Shown: positions 26,860-36,914, numbered from the stretch's first letter. The stretch is DNA of 64,000 nt from Sphingopyxis flava (GCF_900168005.1 NZ_FUYP01000011.1:1-64000), one strand, 5' to 3'. Made by a program: numbers and translations. Notes: generated by a model from the letters alone, not told the origin.

Positions 26860-28872
26860 TCAGCGGAAAGGATCGCCCCTCCCCGTTGCGTAATGCGCCA
26901 TCGCCATCGTCGTCCACTGCGCGTTGACGCGAATGCAGCTGGGAAAGACGCTTGCGTCGCTCACGAGCACGTTCGCCGTTCCGTGGACGCGGCACTCAGG
27001 ATCGACGATGCCGTGTCGGGGATCCGCGTGGATCGCATTGCCGCCATGCGGGTGGCTGCTTGAGAGAGTGACGTCGTCGGATTCGCGAATGACGCTTTCG
27101 AAGAAGGCATCGATGTCCATGTCGGGCGTGACCGCCTGCCCGACCGTGAGCGCCGGGTAGCATTCGAGCGCACCTGCGGCGAAATGAACCTTGGCGAGCG
27201 TCGCCATCGCGCGCCGCAGCACAGGCAGATCCGCATCGCGGTCGAGCTGGAATTTGAGCTTGCCGTCCTTGACCCGGCCGCGCCGGTCGGCAGGGAATAA
27301 TATGCCGGCCGAGTGTACGCGGCCATAATTCTTCATCCGCGCGCTATGATCGGCAAACCATCCCGGCATGAGCGATGCCATCGACATCGGCGGCTGAAAA
27401 TGACTCTCGAGCAGATAATCGCCGCAGTCGACATAGCTCGACATCTGGTCCTCGTCCCAGGCGTCGCCGCCGACGCCTTCGGGCATCAGTGCGACGACCG
27501 GCGAGGCGACATTGAGCGATATGTTGCGGCCCGTGCCCGCAATATCGCTGCGATCGAGAAGCTTCGACGAGGCGATGGTGCCGGCGGCAACGATCACGCC
27601 AACCCGGGCCCGCACCAGCGCCCTCGACCCGTCGGGAAGCACCAGCCGGACGGCTTCCGCCTCGCGCCGCCCATCGATGGCCATCTGCCAGATGATCCGG
27701 TCGGCCTTGGTCCCAGGAAGGATGCGCGCGCCGAAATCGCGGCATGCCTCGGGAAGATAGGTCTGCGCCATCCCCATCCGCCGTCCATAGGCGCATCCCG
27801 AATTGCAATAGCCGCAATAGGCGCATGCGGTCGCGGTGCCGGGCGGGCCGAAATTCTTCGCGAACCAGTCCGCGACCGCACGCTGCTCCTTGGGGTCCTG
27901 CGAGGCCGCCGCATAGGCCGCCCAGCCATTCAGCAGATGCGGGCCATTGTGGCGCCCGCTGCGCGGCTCGATCGCGGCGATGCCGAGCTTTTCCTGCACC
28001 GCGTCATAGCTTGCGTGAAAGGCCGCGGCATCGATCGGGGCGCCGAGGCTTGCCCACTGCGCGAGGACATCGGGTGCGTCGGGGTGGGTGCGCCCAGCTT
28101 CGTTCACACGCAGGCAGATGCCATTGTTGATCGTCGACGATCCGCCGACACAGCGCCCCTGGAACACGACGAAGTCGCGGTTGGTCGAGGTTTGGAGCGC
28201 GCCATGCTTGAAGAGCTCTGCCACCATGTCGAGTTCGTGATGGGTGATATGGTGCGAGGGATAGAAGGGGCCGGCCTCGACGATCAGCACCTTGTAGCCC
28301 TGCGCTGCGACATTATAGGCCGCAACCGCGCCCCCCGCCCCCGATCCCACGACGATCACGTCATATTCGGACGCGAGATCGGCGGCGCCCAGCACATGCG
28401 CGGGATCGATCTCGCGCCCGTCGATGCGCGTGATCGGCATCTCGCCTGCGCCCCGCTGGCGAAACTTCGGGAGGGTAAAGCCGATCTGGGCGTGGACCGG
28501 GTTCGCGGCATTGGCATCCTGGTCCCCTGCCTCGACCCCCGGCTGCCAATGACCATAATAGCAGGCGTAGATGATACCGCGCAGCCGCGCCATGTCCTGG
28601 AAAAGATCAAACTGGCTGTTCTGCAGCCGGTCCCGAATGCGCTTTGCGCGCGTTTCGACGCGCGATGCGGCAAAAAGCGGCCCGAGCACGATCTCGGTCG
28701 CGGTGAGCGACAGGCGGATTTCGTCGAGTTTCGTCCCGCCGACCTTCGCGAACAGGTCGCAGATATTGGCGACCACCTGATCGGGTGAAATCACCATTTC
28801 GGCTTCATGGAAGAGCGCCTCGGTCAGCGCCTTCAAGAATTTGAGCTGCCCGAAATTGAACGGTGCCGTCAT
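26860..28872 (-). CDS. GMC-family FAD oxidoreductase
   Basis: 670 residues. An N-terminal helical region of about 165 residues comes before the FAD fold [21 protein letters not shown]. Then come [18 protein letters not shown] (GMC signature) and a Cys-rich insertion [15 protein letters not shown]. The C-terminal GMC domain has [11 protein letters not shown] and [23 protein letters not shown]. The Cys cluster and the long N-terminus suggest the membrane-associated alcohol/sugar dehydrogenase branch, or long-chain alcohol oxidase-like enzymes. Substrate not determinable. A G-rich GGAGG lies upstream of the ATG. Upstream gap 28873-28981 shows nothing. Confidence 0.85.
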   Translation of the reverse strand: MTAPFNFGQLKFLKALTEALFHEAEMVISPDQVVANICDLFAKVGGTKLDEIRLSLTATEIVLGPLFAASRVETRAKRIRDRLQNSQFDLFQDMARLRGIIYACYYGHWQPGVEAGDQDANAANPVHAQIGFTLPKFRQRGAGEMPITRIDGREIDPAHVLGAADLASEYDVIVVGSGAGGAVAAYNVAAQGYKVLIVEAGPFYPSHHITHHELDMVAELFKHGALQTSTNRDFVVFQGRCVGGSSTINNGICLRVNEAGRTHPDAPDVLAQWASLGAPIDAAAFHASYDAVQEKLGIAAIEPRSGRHNGPHLLNGWAAYAAASQDPKEQRAVADWFAKNFGPPGTATACAYCGYCNSGCAYGRRMGMAQTYLPEACRDFGARILPGTKADRIIWQMAIDGRREAEAVRLVLPDGSRALVRARVGVIVAAGTIASSKLLDRSDIAGTGRNISLNVASPVVALMPEGVGGDAWDEDQMSSYVDCGDYLLESHFQPPMSMASLMPGWFADHSARMKNYGRVHSAGILFPADRRGRVKDGKLKFQLDRDADLPVLRRAMATLAKVHFAAGALECYPALTVGQAVTPDMDIDAFFESVIRESDDVTLSSSHPHGGNAIHADPRHGIVDPECRVHGTANVLVSDASVFPSCIRVNAQWTTMAMAHYATGRGDPFR

Positions 28873-28981
28873 CGCCTCACCCCCTGCCTCCCCTTATGAA
28901 AGATGCAGGCTTATAGCGGGTTAAGGCAAGGCGTATTGTACCGGATCGCCAGCAATGCGGGGGCGGAAAAATTGGGCGCGG

Positions 28982-29890
28982 TCAGCGAACCGCGATCGTG
29001 AGATGCGCGAGGTGAAGGTCCGCAAGGCAGCTGCGCAGCTGCGAAGGCGCGCGCTCTCCCTCAACCTCGACGATCGCCGCGCGCGCCTGCGGACCCACCC
29101 GCCAGACGTGAAGGTCGATGAGGCGCAGGTCGCCGATCGCGCCGATCCGCTCGCGCAGCGCCTCGGCGAGCTCCGCATCGGTTTCATCGAGGAGAATGGC
29201 GGAGGTGTCGCGCATCAGGCTCCATGACCAGCGCGCGATGACGAGCGCGCCTGCGATGCCCATCGCAGGGTCCATCCACCATAGCCCGAGGTAGCGCCCC
29301 GCGAGCAAGGCGGCGATCGCGAGCACCGACGTCAGTGCGTCGGCGAGGACGTGGAAATAGGCCGAGCGCAGATTGTTGTCATGTCCATGGTGATGCCCCC
29401 CGGCCCCATGATCATGATCATGCCCGCGATGGTGCCCGCCCATCAGCATGAGAGCGCTCACAATATTGACGGCAAGTCCCAGCACCGCGACCAGCGCTGC
29501 GCTCGTGAAATCGACGCGCACCGGATCGAAGAGGCGAACGACCGATTCGGCAGCGATCCCGATCGAGAAGATGCCGAGGATCAGCGCGGACGCGAAGCCC
29601 GTGAGGTCGCCGACCTTGCCGGTTCCGAAGCTGAACCGCGGGTCGTGGCGGTGCTTCTTCGCATAACGATAGGCAAGCGCCGCAAGCCCGAGGGCGCCGG
29701 CGTGGGTCGCCATGTGGAAGCCGTCGGCGAGAAGCGCCATCGACCCCGTCCAATAGCCCGCGGCAATTTCTGCCACCATCATCACGGCGGTGAGCGCGAC
29801 GACCCAAAGCGTGCGCCTGGCATTGTCGTCATGCGACGCGCCCAGAAAATCGTGAAGCGGCTGGACCGCGGCGGATTCGCTCTCAGACAT
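28982..29890 (-). CDS. dmeF: Cation diffusion facilitator, DmeF-like Co/Ni efflux protein
   Basis: 302 residues with six hydrophobic segments. The first helices hold LWVVALTAVMMVAEIAAGY and ALLADGFHMATHAGAL, where the HxxxD/DxxH metal site of CDF proteins is present (DGFHMATH). A His-rich loop (HHRGHDHDHGAGGHHHGHD) lies between helices 4 and 5. The cytosolic C-terminal domain has DETDAELAEALRERI. The His content and the partner regulator point to cobalt/nickel export as in DmeF. It follows dmeR by 9 bp on the same strand. Confidence 0.9.
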   Translation of the reverse strand: MSESESAAVQPLHDFLGASHDDNARRTLWVVALTAVMMVAEIAAGYWTGSMALLADGFHMATHAGALGLAALAYRYAKKHRHDPRFSFGTGKVGDLTGFASALILGIFSIGIAAESVVRLFDPVRVDFTSAALVAVLGLAVNIVSALMLMGGHHRGHDHDHGAGGHHHGHDNNLRSAYFHVLADALTSVLAIAALLAGRYLGLWWMDPAMGIAGALVIARWSWSLMRDTSAILLDETDAELAEALRERIGAIGDLRLIDLHVWRVGPQARAAIVEVEGERAPSQLRSCLADLHLAHLTIAVR

Positions 29891-29899
29891 GGCCCGCCC

Positions 29900-30172
29900 C
29901 TATTTCGCGTAGCGTCGGATGACCGCCAGAAGTTCGTCGGCGCCCGCGGCGCGCTCGGCGTCGCTTAGGCCGGGAAGCGCAACATGTTCGGTCAGATGCT
30001 CGGCGATCACTTCGTCAAGCAGTCCATTGACGGCCCCCCTCACCGCGGCGACGCGGTGAAGCACGGTTGCGCAGCTTTCATCCGCTGCGAGCGCTTTTTC
30101 GATGGCGGCGACCTGGCCTGCAATGCGGCGCACGCGGGCGAGGAGTTCGGGGCGGGTGGCAAGGTGACTCAT
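29900..30172 (-). CDS. dmeR: RcnR/DmeR-type metal-sensing repressor (CsoR family)
   Basis: A 90-residue all-helical CsoR/RcnR-family repressor. The nickel/cobalt sensor residues of RcnR are conserved by position: His3 (MSH), Cys34, His59 and His63 (AEHLTEHV). FrmR formaldehyde sensors usually lack the last His, so metal sensing is favoured. The C4G-rich operator lies immediately upstream over the ribosome binding site. It is the first gene of a two-gene operon with dmeF and should repress it until Co or Ni binds (inference from RcnR and DmeR). Confidence 0.88.
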   Translation of the reverse strand: MSHLATRPELLARVRRIAGQVAAIEKALAADESCATVLHRVAAVRGAVNGLLDEVIAEHLTEHVALPGLSDAERAAGADELLAVIRRYAK

Positions 30173-30176
30173 ACCC

Positions 30177-30193
30177 TACCCCCCTATACTATA
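30177..30193 (-). promoter_or_regulatory. Predicted RcnR/FrmR-type operator
   Basis: On the plus strand the sequence is TACCCCCCTATACTATA, which has the C-tract flanked by A/T blocks that CsoR-family class 2 repressors recognise. It ends 5 bp before the dmeR start codon, and its G-tract on the coding strand also serves as the only purine-rich ribosome binding site. Binding could therefore block both transcription and initiation. Operator role is inferred from the family consensus. Confidence 0.7.
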
Positions 30194-30271
30194 CACCTCC
30201 CCTTCTCAAGCACAGTTTCCGTTTACGTAAAGCAGTTGCGCCGGCCCGCGGGACGGGTTACGCCGTCATCC

Positions 30272-31450
30272 ATGTTTTTCGGCTTTCTCGACGAGCTGCG
30301 GGCTGCAGGCATTCCGGCCAGCCTCAAGGAGCATCTGATGCTGCTGGAGGCGCTCGACCGCGAGGTGATCGACCGCAGCCCCGAGCAATTTTATTATCTC
30401 TCGCGCGCCATCTACGTGAAGGACGAGGGGCTGCTCGACCGCTTCGACCAGGTGTTCAACAAGGTCTTCAAGGGCCTTCTCACCGACTATGGCCAGAACC
30501 CGGTCGACGTGCCCGAGGAGTGGCTCAAAGCCGTCGCCGAGAAATATCTCACCCCGGAAGAAATGGACGCGATCAAGTCGCTCGGCTCGTGGGACGAGAT
30601 CATGGAGACGCTCAAGAAGCGGCTCGAGGAACAGCAAAAGCGCCACCAGGGCGGCAACAAGTGGATCGGCACCGGGGGCACCTCCCCCTTCGGCAACGCG
30701 GGCTACAACCCTGAAGGCGTGCGGATCGGCGGCGAGAGCAAGCACAAAAGAGCGCTCAAGGTCTGGGAAAAGCGCGAGTTCCAGAATCTCGACAACACCA
30801 AGGAGCTCGGCACCCGCAACATCAAGATCGCGCTGCGCCGTCTGCGCAAGTTCGCGCGCGAGGGCGCCGCCGACGAGCTCGACATTCCGGGCACGATCGA
30901 CGGTACCGCGAGGCAGGGCTGGCTCGATATCCGCATGCGTCCTGAACGGCGCAACGCGGTGAAGCTCCTTCTCTTCCTCGACGTCGGCGGCTCGATGGAC
31001 CCCTTCATCAAGCTGTGCGAGGAATTGTTCAGCGCCGCGACCAGCGAATTCAAGAATCTCGAATTCTTCTATTTCCACAATTGCCCCTATGAGGGCGTGT
31101 GGAAGGACAATAAGCGCCGCTGGTCCGAGCGCACGCCGATGTGGGACATCCTCCACAAATATGGCCATGACTACAAACTGGTATTCGTCGGCGATGCGTC
31201 GATGAGCGCCTATGAGATCAGCCATCCCGGCGGCAGCGTCGAGCATTTCAACGAAGAAGCGGGCGCGGTGTGGCTGCAGCGCATGACCAATGTCTATCCC
31301 GCCGCCGTCTGGCTCAACCCGGTGCCCGAGGCGCATTGGGGCTACACCCAGTCGGTCAAGATGATCAAACAGCTGATGAACGACCGCATGTTTCCCCTCA
31401 CTCTTGCGGGGCTCGACGATGCAATGCGCGAGCTGACGCGAAAGCATTGA
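30272..31450 (+). CDS. vWA-domain protein, CoxE-like
   Basis: 392 residues from MFFGFLDELRAAGIP. The N-terminal half is helical and charged; the C-terminal half carries a von Willebrand A-like domain of the CoxE/YehP type. The MIDAS motif is KLLLFLDVGGSMDPF, a variant with DVGGS in place of DxSxS. YKLVFVGDASMSAYEI follows. These proteins usually partner a MoxR AAA ATPase in metal-centre assembly or stress complexes. No MoxR gene is seen in this window. It is divergent from dmeR. Confidence 0.85.
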   Translation: MFFGFLDELRAAGIPASLKEHLMLLEALDREVIDRSPEQFYYLSRAIYVKDEGLLDRFDQVFNKVFKGLLTDYGQNPVDVPEEWLKAVAEKYLTPEEMDAIKSLGSWDEIMETLKKRLEEQQKRHQGGNKWIGTGGTSPFGNAGYNPEGVRIGGESKHKRALKVWEKREFQNLDNTKELGTRNIKIALRRLRKFAREGAADELDIPGTIDGTARQGWLDIRMRPERRNAVKLLLFLDVGGSMDPFIKLCEELFSAATSEFKNLEFFYFHNCPYEGVWKDNKRRWSERTPMWDILHKYGHDYKLVFVGDASMSAYEISHPGGSVEHFNEEAGAVWLQRMTNVYPAAVWLNPVPEAHWGYTQSVKMIKQLMNDRMFPLTLAGLDDAMRELTRKH

Positions 31451-31463
31451 CGGGCTGTCGGTG

Positions 31464-31619
31464 ATGGCCGACGATGCGGTCGAGGGGAAAGTCGATGAGG
31501 GTGATTTTCGCCGCGCGATCACCTTCATTTCGCTGAGCCGGCTCGCCGGCACAATCCTCGCGCAACTCCTCCTCCTCCCCGCCGCCTCATTGATCGCGCT
31601 GGTCGCCGTCCATGTCTGA
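31464..31619 (+). CDS. Small single-pass membrane protein, 51 residues
   Basis: An ORF too short to stand out by length. It starts at ATG 31464 (13 bp after the vWA stop) and ends in TGA at 31617-31619, overlapping the DUF817 gene start (ATG 31612) by 8 bp. The N-terminus is acidic (MADDAVEGKVDEGDFRR). The C-terminal half, starting ITFISLSRLAG and continuing to VAVHV, is one hydrophobic segment of about 25 residues. The spacing and overlap suggest a real coupled gene between vWA and DUF817. No homologue recognised. Confidence 0.6.
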   Translation: MADDAVEGKVDEGDFRRAITFISLSRLAGTILAQLLLLPAASLIALVAVHV

Positions 31620-32550
31620 GCCGCGCCGCGCCCATTCGCGCTTCTACCGCGTCCGCGCCCGGCTCGAGGCGATGGCCGTCGAGCCCGGGCCGCGCGGCTG
31701 GTTTCTCGAATTTCTCGTCTTCGGCTTCAAGCAGGGCTGGGCCTGCCTCTTCGGCGCGCTGATGCTGACGCTTCTGCTCGCGACCCATTTTCTCTGGCCC
31801 GATAATGCGCCGCTTCACCGCTACGATGCGATTACGATCGGCGCGATCCTGATCCAGCTCTCGATGCTCGCCTTCCGGCTCGAGACGCTAAAGGAGGCCA
31901 TCGTCATCCTCATTTTCCACATCGTCGGGACGGTGATGGAGCTCTTCAAGACCGCCGCCGGGTCGTGGCAATATCCCGAAGCGAGCCTCCTGCACATCGG
32001 CGCCGTGCCGCTCTTCTCAGGCTTCATGTACGCCGCGGTCGGCAGTTATATCGCGCGTGTCTGGCGGATCTTCGATTTTCGCTACACGCGCTATCCGCCC
32101 GCCTGGACGAGCTACGCCCTCGCCGCGGCGATTTACGTAAATTTCTTTGCGCACCACTGGCTGCCCGACATCCGCTGGCTCCTGTTTGCCGCGACTGCGC
32201 TGCTTTTCCGGCGCTGCCAGGTCTGGTTCCGTCCGCTCCATATCCACCGCCGGATGCCGCTTCTCGTCGGCTGGGCGCTCGTCGCACTCTTTATCTGGTT
32301 CGCCGAGAATATCGGTACCTTTGCCCGTGCCTGGACCTATCCCAATCAAGAGAGTGGCTGGCAGATGGTCGGGATCGCGAAGCTCGGCAGCTGGTATTTG
32401 TTGATGATCATCTCGTTCGTTCTGGTGAGCATCGTCCAGCGGCCGCGGACCCTGCCTGGCTCCCCGCCCGCCGAGGCCGTTCCCGCCAAAGGATCCCGTC
32501 ACCCGGACGCGCACCAAGGAAGCGGAACCGGGCGCGCGGGAGGATCCTAA
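31612..32550 (+). CDS. DUF817 family integral membrane protein
   Basis: 312 residues with about eight membrane segments. Family hallmarks are VMELFKTAAGSWQYPE, GAVPLFSGFMYAAVGSYIAR and WFAENIGTFARAWTYPNQ. The last 40 residues are polar and Pro/Gly-rich. The function of DUF817 is unknown. It overlaps the 51-residue membrane ORF upstream and converges on the M24 peptidase gene with a 4-bp overlap of ends. Confidence 0.88.
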   Translation: MSEPRRAHSRFYRVRARLEAMAVEPGPRGWFLEFLVFGFKQGWACLFGALMLTLLLATHFLWPDNAPLHRYDAITIGAILIQLSMLAFRLETLKEAIVILIFHIVGTVMELFKTAAGSWQYPEASLLHIGAVPLFSGFMYAAVGSYIARVWRIFDFRYTRYPPAWTSYALAAAIYVNFFAHHWLPDIRWLLFAATALLFRRCQVWFRPLHIHRRMPLLVGWALVALFIWFAENIGTFARAWTYPNQESGWQMVGIAKLGSWYLLMIISFVLVSIVQRPRTLPGSPPAEAVPAKGSRHPDAHQGSGTGRAGGS

Positions 32551-33800
32551 CCAATCGGATTGTCGATCGACACCGGCGGCTCGCTGAACCATTTGGGTCC
32601 GCTCGCAGTCATGTAAAAACAATCCTCGAGGCGAATGCCGAATTCGCCAGGAATATAGATGCCAGGCTCGTTCGAGAAGCACATGCCAGGTGCAAGCTTC
32701 GTCGTCTCGCCGCGCACCAGGTTGACGGGTTCGTGGCCATCGAGCCCGATGCCGTGCCCGGTGCGGTGCGAGGTGCCGGGAAGCTTGTAGCCGGGGCCGT
32801 AGCCCAGGCCTTCATAATAGGTGCGAACCGCGTCATCGACCGACCCGGCTGGAACGCCGATCTTCGCGGCCTTGAAAGCGACGAGCTGGCCCTTGCGCAT
32901 TTGCTCCCAGACCTGGCGCTGGCGCGCCGTCGCGGTCCCATGGACCCAGCTTCGCGACACATCGGACTGATAGCCGTGGACGTTGCAGCCGCAGTCCATC
33001 AGCACCACCTCGCCCTCCCGCACCCGCTGCGGCTGGCCGCTTCCGTGCGGATAGGCGCTCGCCTCGCCGAGCAGAACGAGCGCGAATTCGGGTGAGCCGC
33101 CAAGCGCCCTCGTGGCGCCGTTCATGATCGCGCCGATGTCGGCGGGGGTCATCCCTGCCTCGACGCGCGGCGCAGTATAGCGATAGGCCTTGATGGTGAT
33201 ATCGGTTGCAAGCTGCATCAGCGCGATCTCGGTCGCCGACTTGATCATCCGGCATCCGCGCACGACCGGAGCGCCATTGACCAGCGTGGCACCGGGCATC
33301 GCCTTTTGAAGCCCATCGACCGCAAAATAGCGCACCGTTTCTTCAACGCCGATCCGGCCCTTGGCGAACCCGCGCCTGGAAAGCCATGCCGAAACCGCCC
33401 CAAGCGGATTTTCATCCTCGTCCCAGGTGAGCAGCTCGGCTTCGACGCTGAGGCTCTCGCGAACCGAAGGCTCCTCGAAGAAGGGCGTGACGATCGCAAC
33501 TTCCCCCTCGCGCGTCAGCACGGCCGCGGTGAGCCGCTCGCTGCGCCACCAGTGAATGCCGGTAAAATAGATAAGGCTCGCGCCGGGCTCGATGAGCAGC
33601 GCGTCCATGTCGTGGGCGCGCAACAGCCCTGCAGCCTTGGCGAGCCGCGCCTGAAGTTCGTCGGCGCCGATCGGCTGCGTATCCTTTGCCATGCTTGAAA
33701 GGCCTGCAAAATCGTCCGCCGCCCAGCAGGTCGCAGGAAGGCTCGCTGCAAGTCCTCCGATGGCTGCCACGCCCATGAACCGCCGCCGATGCATGGTCAT
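32547..33800 (-). CDS. Exported M24 (Xaa-Pro) metallopeptidase
   Basis: 417 residues. A twin-arginine-like signal, HRRRFMGVAAIGGLAASLPATCWA, is split by a short hydrophobic stretch and followed by AADDF. The pita-bread fold metal ligands are visible: DCGCNVHGYQSDVSRSW, GTSHRTGHGIGLDGHEP, NEPGIYI and IRLEDCF. It probably removes N-terminal residues before proline from peptides in the periplasm, perhaps with manganese. It follows the NamZ-like gene by 10 bp on the same strand. Confidence 0.92.
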   Translation of the reverse strand: MTMHRRRFMGVAAIGGLAASLPATCWAADDFAGLSSMAKDTQPIGADELQARLAKAAGLLRAHDMDALLIEPGASLIYFTGIHWWRSERLTAAVLTREGEVAIVTPFFEEPSVRESLSVEAELLTWDEDENPLGAVSAWLSRRGFAKGRIGVEETVRYFAVDGLQKAMPGATLVNGAPVVRGCRMIKSATEIALMQLATDITIKAYRYTAPRVEAGMTPADIGAIMNGATRALGGSPEFALVLLGEASAYPHGSGQPQRVREGEVVLMDCGCNVHGYQSDVSRSWVHGTATARQRQVWEQMRKGQLVAFKAAKIGVPAGSVDDAVRTYYEGLGYGPGYKLPGTSHRTGHGIGLDGHEPVNLVRGETTKLAPGMCFSNEPGIYIPGEFGIRLEDCFYMTASGPKWFSEPPVSIDNPIG

Positions 33801-33810
33801 ATTCCTGTCC

Positions 33811-35028
33811 TCACTCGCCGCGATAAAGCAGCAGATCTTCGGTCGCCGCGCGCCAGGCCGCCTCGTCCGGTAGGGCTAGGGCGTCGAGATCGCCCGCCTC
33901 GGCGCCAGCATCGTCGACCCATTCGCGCAGCAGCGGCGAGCCGTTGATCACGTCGATCGCGAGCACGCCTTCGGTATATTCATACAGGAAATCGGTGCCG
34001 CGCCAGATCGGGTATTCGGGGTAGAGCCTGCGGATCGCCTTGAAGGCGAGCGCCTGCACGCGCCACGGCCGAAACGCCGCATGGTCATACCAGGGTCCCT
34101 CGGCATGAATGTGGACGCCGCTGTTGAGCACGCCGACATGCTTGTGGAACGTCGGCTGGAACCAGATGTCGCGCAGCTTGCAGCCGGAGAGCCAGGCGGG
34201 CGCGAGCCGCTGCATTTCGACGATCAGCGCGCGCGCATCGATATCGGGCGCCCCGAAGAGCTCAAGCGGCCGCGTCGTCCCCCGCCCTTCGCTCAGCGTC
34301 GCCCCCTCGACCATCACCGTTCCCGCATAGGCGCGCGCCATGTTGACGTTGGGCGCGTTGGGGCTCGGATTGATCCACGCACGCTCCTGCGGCCAGCCGA
34401 AACCGGGCGCGGCGTCGGGGGCCCAGCCTTCCATTTCGATCACGCGATAATCGACCTCGAGCCCGAAATGACGGATGAACCAATGCCCCATTTCGCCCAT
34501 CGTGAGCCCGTGACGCATCGCCATCGGCCCCGCGCCCACGAAGCTTTCCCAACCGGGACGCAGCAGCGTGCCTTCGACCGGGCGCCCGGCGGGATTGGGC
34601 CGGTCGAGCACCCACACCGCCTTGCCATGCTCGGCTGCGGCCTCGAGCACATAGAGCAGGGTCGTGATGAAGGTGTAGATGCGGCAGCCTAGATCCTGAA
34701 GATCGACAAGCATCACATCGAAGCTCTGCATCGCCTGATCCGACGGCCGTCTCACTTCTCCATATAGGCTAAAACATGGAACCCCGTACACCGGATCGGT
34801 AAAGTCGGGCGACTCCATCATATTGTCCTGAAGGTCGCCCCGCACGCCGTGCTGCGGGCCGAACACCGCGGTTACATTGACGCCCGCGGCCACGAGCGCA
34901 TCAAGACTATGCGTCAAGTCTGCGGTGAGCGAGGCGGGATGCGCGAGCAGCGCAACCCGGCGCCCCTCCAGCGGCTTGCGAAGGGCTCGATCGGCGAGCA
35001 GGCGGTCGATGCCGAACAGGATCGTCAT
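33811..35028 (-). CDS. DUF1343/NamZ-like exo-N-acetylmuramidase
   Basis: 405 residues from ATG 35026-35028 ([13 protein letters not shown]). It has the DUF1343 signatures AVFGPQHGVRGDLQDNM, SLYGEVRRPSDQAM, VLDRPNPAGRPVEGTL and ATLSEGRGTTRPLELFG. NamZ enzymes release MurNAc from the non-reducing end of peptidoglycan fragments. No signal peptide is apparent with this start, so export or a cytoplasmic recycling role is unclear. The start codon overlaps the stop of the DOMON-like gene (ATGA). Confidence 0.9.
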   Translation of the reverse strand: MTILFGIDRLLADRALRKPLEGRRVALLAHPASLTADLTHSLDALVAAGVNVTAVFGPQHGVRGDLQDNMMESPDFTDPVYGVPCFSLYGEVRRPSDQAMQSFDVMLVDLQDLGCRIYTFITTLLYVLEAAAEHGKAVWVLDRPNPAGRPVEGTLLRPGWESFVGAGPMAMRHGLTMGEMGHWFIRHFGLEVDYRVIEMEGWAPDAAPGFGWPQERAWINPSPNAPNVNMARAYAGTVMVEGATLSEGRGTTRPLELFGAPDIDARALIVEMQRLAPAWLSGCKLRDIWFQPTFHKHVGVLNSGVHIHAEGPWYDHAAFRPWRVQALAFKAIRRLYPEYPIWRGTDFLYEYTEGVLAIDVINGSPLLREWVDDAGAEAGDLDALALPDEAAWRAATEDLLLYRGE

Positions 35029-35573
35029 GCCTGGTCGGGTGCCCCAAGCGTCAGCGTAAAGCAATCGGGATGATGGAAATCGGGTTTCCCCGGCGGGTGT
35101 GCGAGCGCCCAATAGCTCTTGGTGCCATCGATCTCCTCGATCACGGCAGAAAGCGCAAGCCTGCTGCCGCGATCGGGAAAGATGCCAGGTTCAATGCGCA
35201 GCCGGTACGAGGCAGGCGCGCGCTCGGCCGCCATGTCCCAGGGCGCAAGATCGTCCGGGCCGAGCAGCGATCGATAATCGTCGAACTGGTAGCAGGCCCA
35301 GCGGCCATCGGGCGAATAGTTGAACTCGGTATAGTCTGGGGTATCATCCTCCGTGAGGAAAGCCTCGAAACAGGTGCCTTGCCACAGGCCATCGGTCGGA
35401 CCATCGGCAATCACGAGCTGTCCCTCGCCCGCGGGGAGCACGATGCGGTCGATCTCGCCTTCGACGATGAAGCAGAGCACGAAGCCCTCGTCGAAAGAAA
35501 GGCCGATCTCGGCTCGCACCGTCCCCACCGCGATTGCCGGGGTTTCCGGGTGGCATTGCAGTTCCGCGCGCAT
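35025..35573 (-). CDS. DOMON-like domain protein
   Basis: 182 residues starting at ATG 35571-35573 ([11 protein letters not shown]); a TTG nine bases upstream is the only in-frame alternative. The beta-sandwich sequence contains [40 protein letters not shown] (recognisable in two halves), as in the DOMON-like family common in Sphingomonadales. Function unknown; DOMON folds bind haem or sugars. It is coupled to the NamZ-like gene and divergent from tyrS, with 41 bp between starts. Confidence 0.75.
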   Translation of the reverse strand: MRAELQCHPETPAIAVGTVRAEIGLSFDEGFVLCFIVEGEIDRIVLPAGEGQLVIADGPTDGLWQGTCFEAFLTEDDTPDYTEFNYSPDGRWACYQFDDYRSLLGPDDLAPWDMAAERAPASYRLRIEPGIFPDRGSRLALSAVIEEIDGTKSYWALAHPPGKPDFHHPDCFTLTLGAPDQA

Positions 35574-35614
35574 GCTATCCAAATCGCAAACCCCATGCTA
35601 AGCGCCCGCGCGCT

Positions 35615-36841
35615 ATGACGACTTACAAATCCGACCTGCTGCGCCTGCTCGATGAGCGAGGCTATATCCACCAGATGACCGATGCGGAAGGGCTCGATGC
35701 GCTTGCCCAAAAGCAGGTCGTCCCCGCCTATATCGGCTTTGACGCCACCGCGCCCAGCCTCCACGTCGGAAGTCTCGTTCAGATCATGATGCTGCGCCGC
35801 CTTCAGCAGACGGGTCACAAGCCGGTGGTACTGATGGGCGGCGGAACGACACGCATTGGCGACCCTACGGGACGCGACGAAAGCCGCAAAATGCTGTCGG
35901 ATCAGACGATCGAGGACAATATTGCCTCGATCCGCACGATCTTTGAACCCTTTTTGACCTTTGGCGATGGGCCCACCGATGCAGTGATGGTCAACAACCA
36001 CGACTGGCTCGGCAAGCTCGGCTACATCGAGCTGCTGCAGGAGGTTGGAACCCATTTCACGATCAACCGCATGCTCACCTTCGACTCGGTCAGGCTGCGG
36101 CTCGATCGCGAGCAGCCGATGACCTTTCTCGAATTCAACTACATGATCCTCCAAGGCTATGATTTCCGCCATCTGGCGAAGGAAATGGGCGTGCGCCTGC
36201 AGATGGGCGGATCGGACCAGTGGGGCAATATCGTCAACGGCGTCGAACTTGGCCGCCGAATGGATGGCGCGGAGCTTTATGGCCTCACCACCCCGCTTTT
36301 GACCACGGCCGCGGGCGCCAAAATGGGCAAGACGGCGGCCGGCGCCGTCTGGTTAAATGCCGATCAATTGTCCCATTTTGACTATTGGCAATATTGGCGC
36401 AACTGCGACGACCGCGACGTCGGACGTTTCCTCAAGCTCTTTACCGACCTCCCGCTCGACGAGATTGCGAGGCTCGAGACGCTCGAAGGCGCGGAAATCA
36501 ACGAGGCGAAAAAGATCCTCGCCAATGCCGCGACCGCACTGTGCCGCGGCGCCGAGGCCGCGCAGGCGGCCGCCGAGACCGCGGCGCAAACCTTTGAAAA
36601 GGGGCGCATCGGCGGGGATTTGCCGCAGGTCACCGCGCCTGCCGAGGGACTGCGCATCCTCGATGCGCTGCGCGAACTTGGCTTTGCCGCCTCGAACAAG
36701 GAGGCGCGGCGCAAGCTTGAGGAGGGCGCGGTAAAAGCCGGCGGCGCGGTGATCCGCGATCCCCACCACCTCATCCAGCCTGCGGACGAGCCCGTCCCGG
36801 TCAGCCTCGGCGCCAAGAAGCACGGCCTTGTGACGCGATGA
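35615..36841 (+). CDS. tyrS: Tyrosyl-tRNA synthetase
   Basis: 408 residues, class I synthetase of the TyrRS-alpha type. The HIGH-like motif is HVGSLV in [15 protein letters not shown], and the KMSKS-like loop is KMGKTA. A C-terminal S4 domain is seen as [21 protein letters not shown]. It charges tRNA-Tyr in the cytoplasm. The start MTTYKSDLL at 35615 was preferred over the longer frame, which would extend into the divergent gene. Confidence 0.97.
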   Translation: MTTYKSDLLRLLDERGYIHQMTDAEGLDALAQKQVVPAYIGFDATAPSLHVGSLVQIMMLRRLQQTGHKPVVLMGGGTTRIGDPTGRDESRKMLSDQTIEDNIASIRTIFEPFLTFGDGPTDAVMVNNHDWLGKLGYIELLQEVGTHFTINRMLTFDSVRLRLDREQPMTFLEFNYMILQGYDFRHLAKEMGVRLQMGGSDQWGNIVNGVELGRRMDGAELYGLTTPLLTTAAGAKMGKTAAGAVWLNADQLSHFDYWQYWRNCDDRDVGRFLKLFTDLPLDEIARLETLEGAEINEAKKILANAATALCRGAEAAQAAAETAAQTFEKGRIGGDLPQVTAPAEGLRILDALRELGFAASNKEARRKLEEGAVKAGGAVIRDPHHLIQPADEPVPVSLGAKKHGLVTR

Positions 36842-36914
36842 TCCGAGGGGTGATATTTACCGATTCTTAGCGGATTGGAGTCGATCTTGGCGCGAAGACC
36901 AGCAAGGGTATGCT

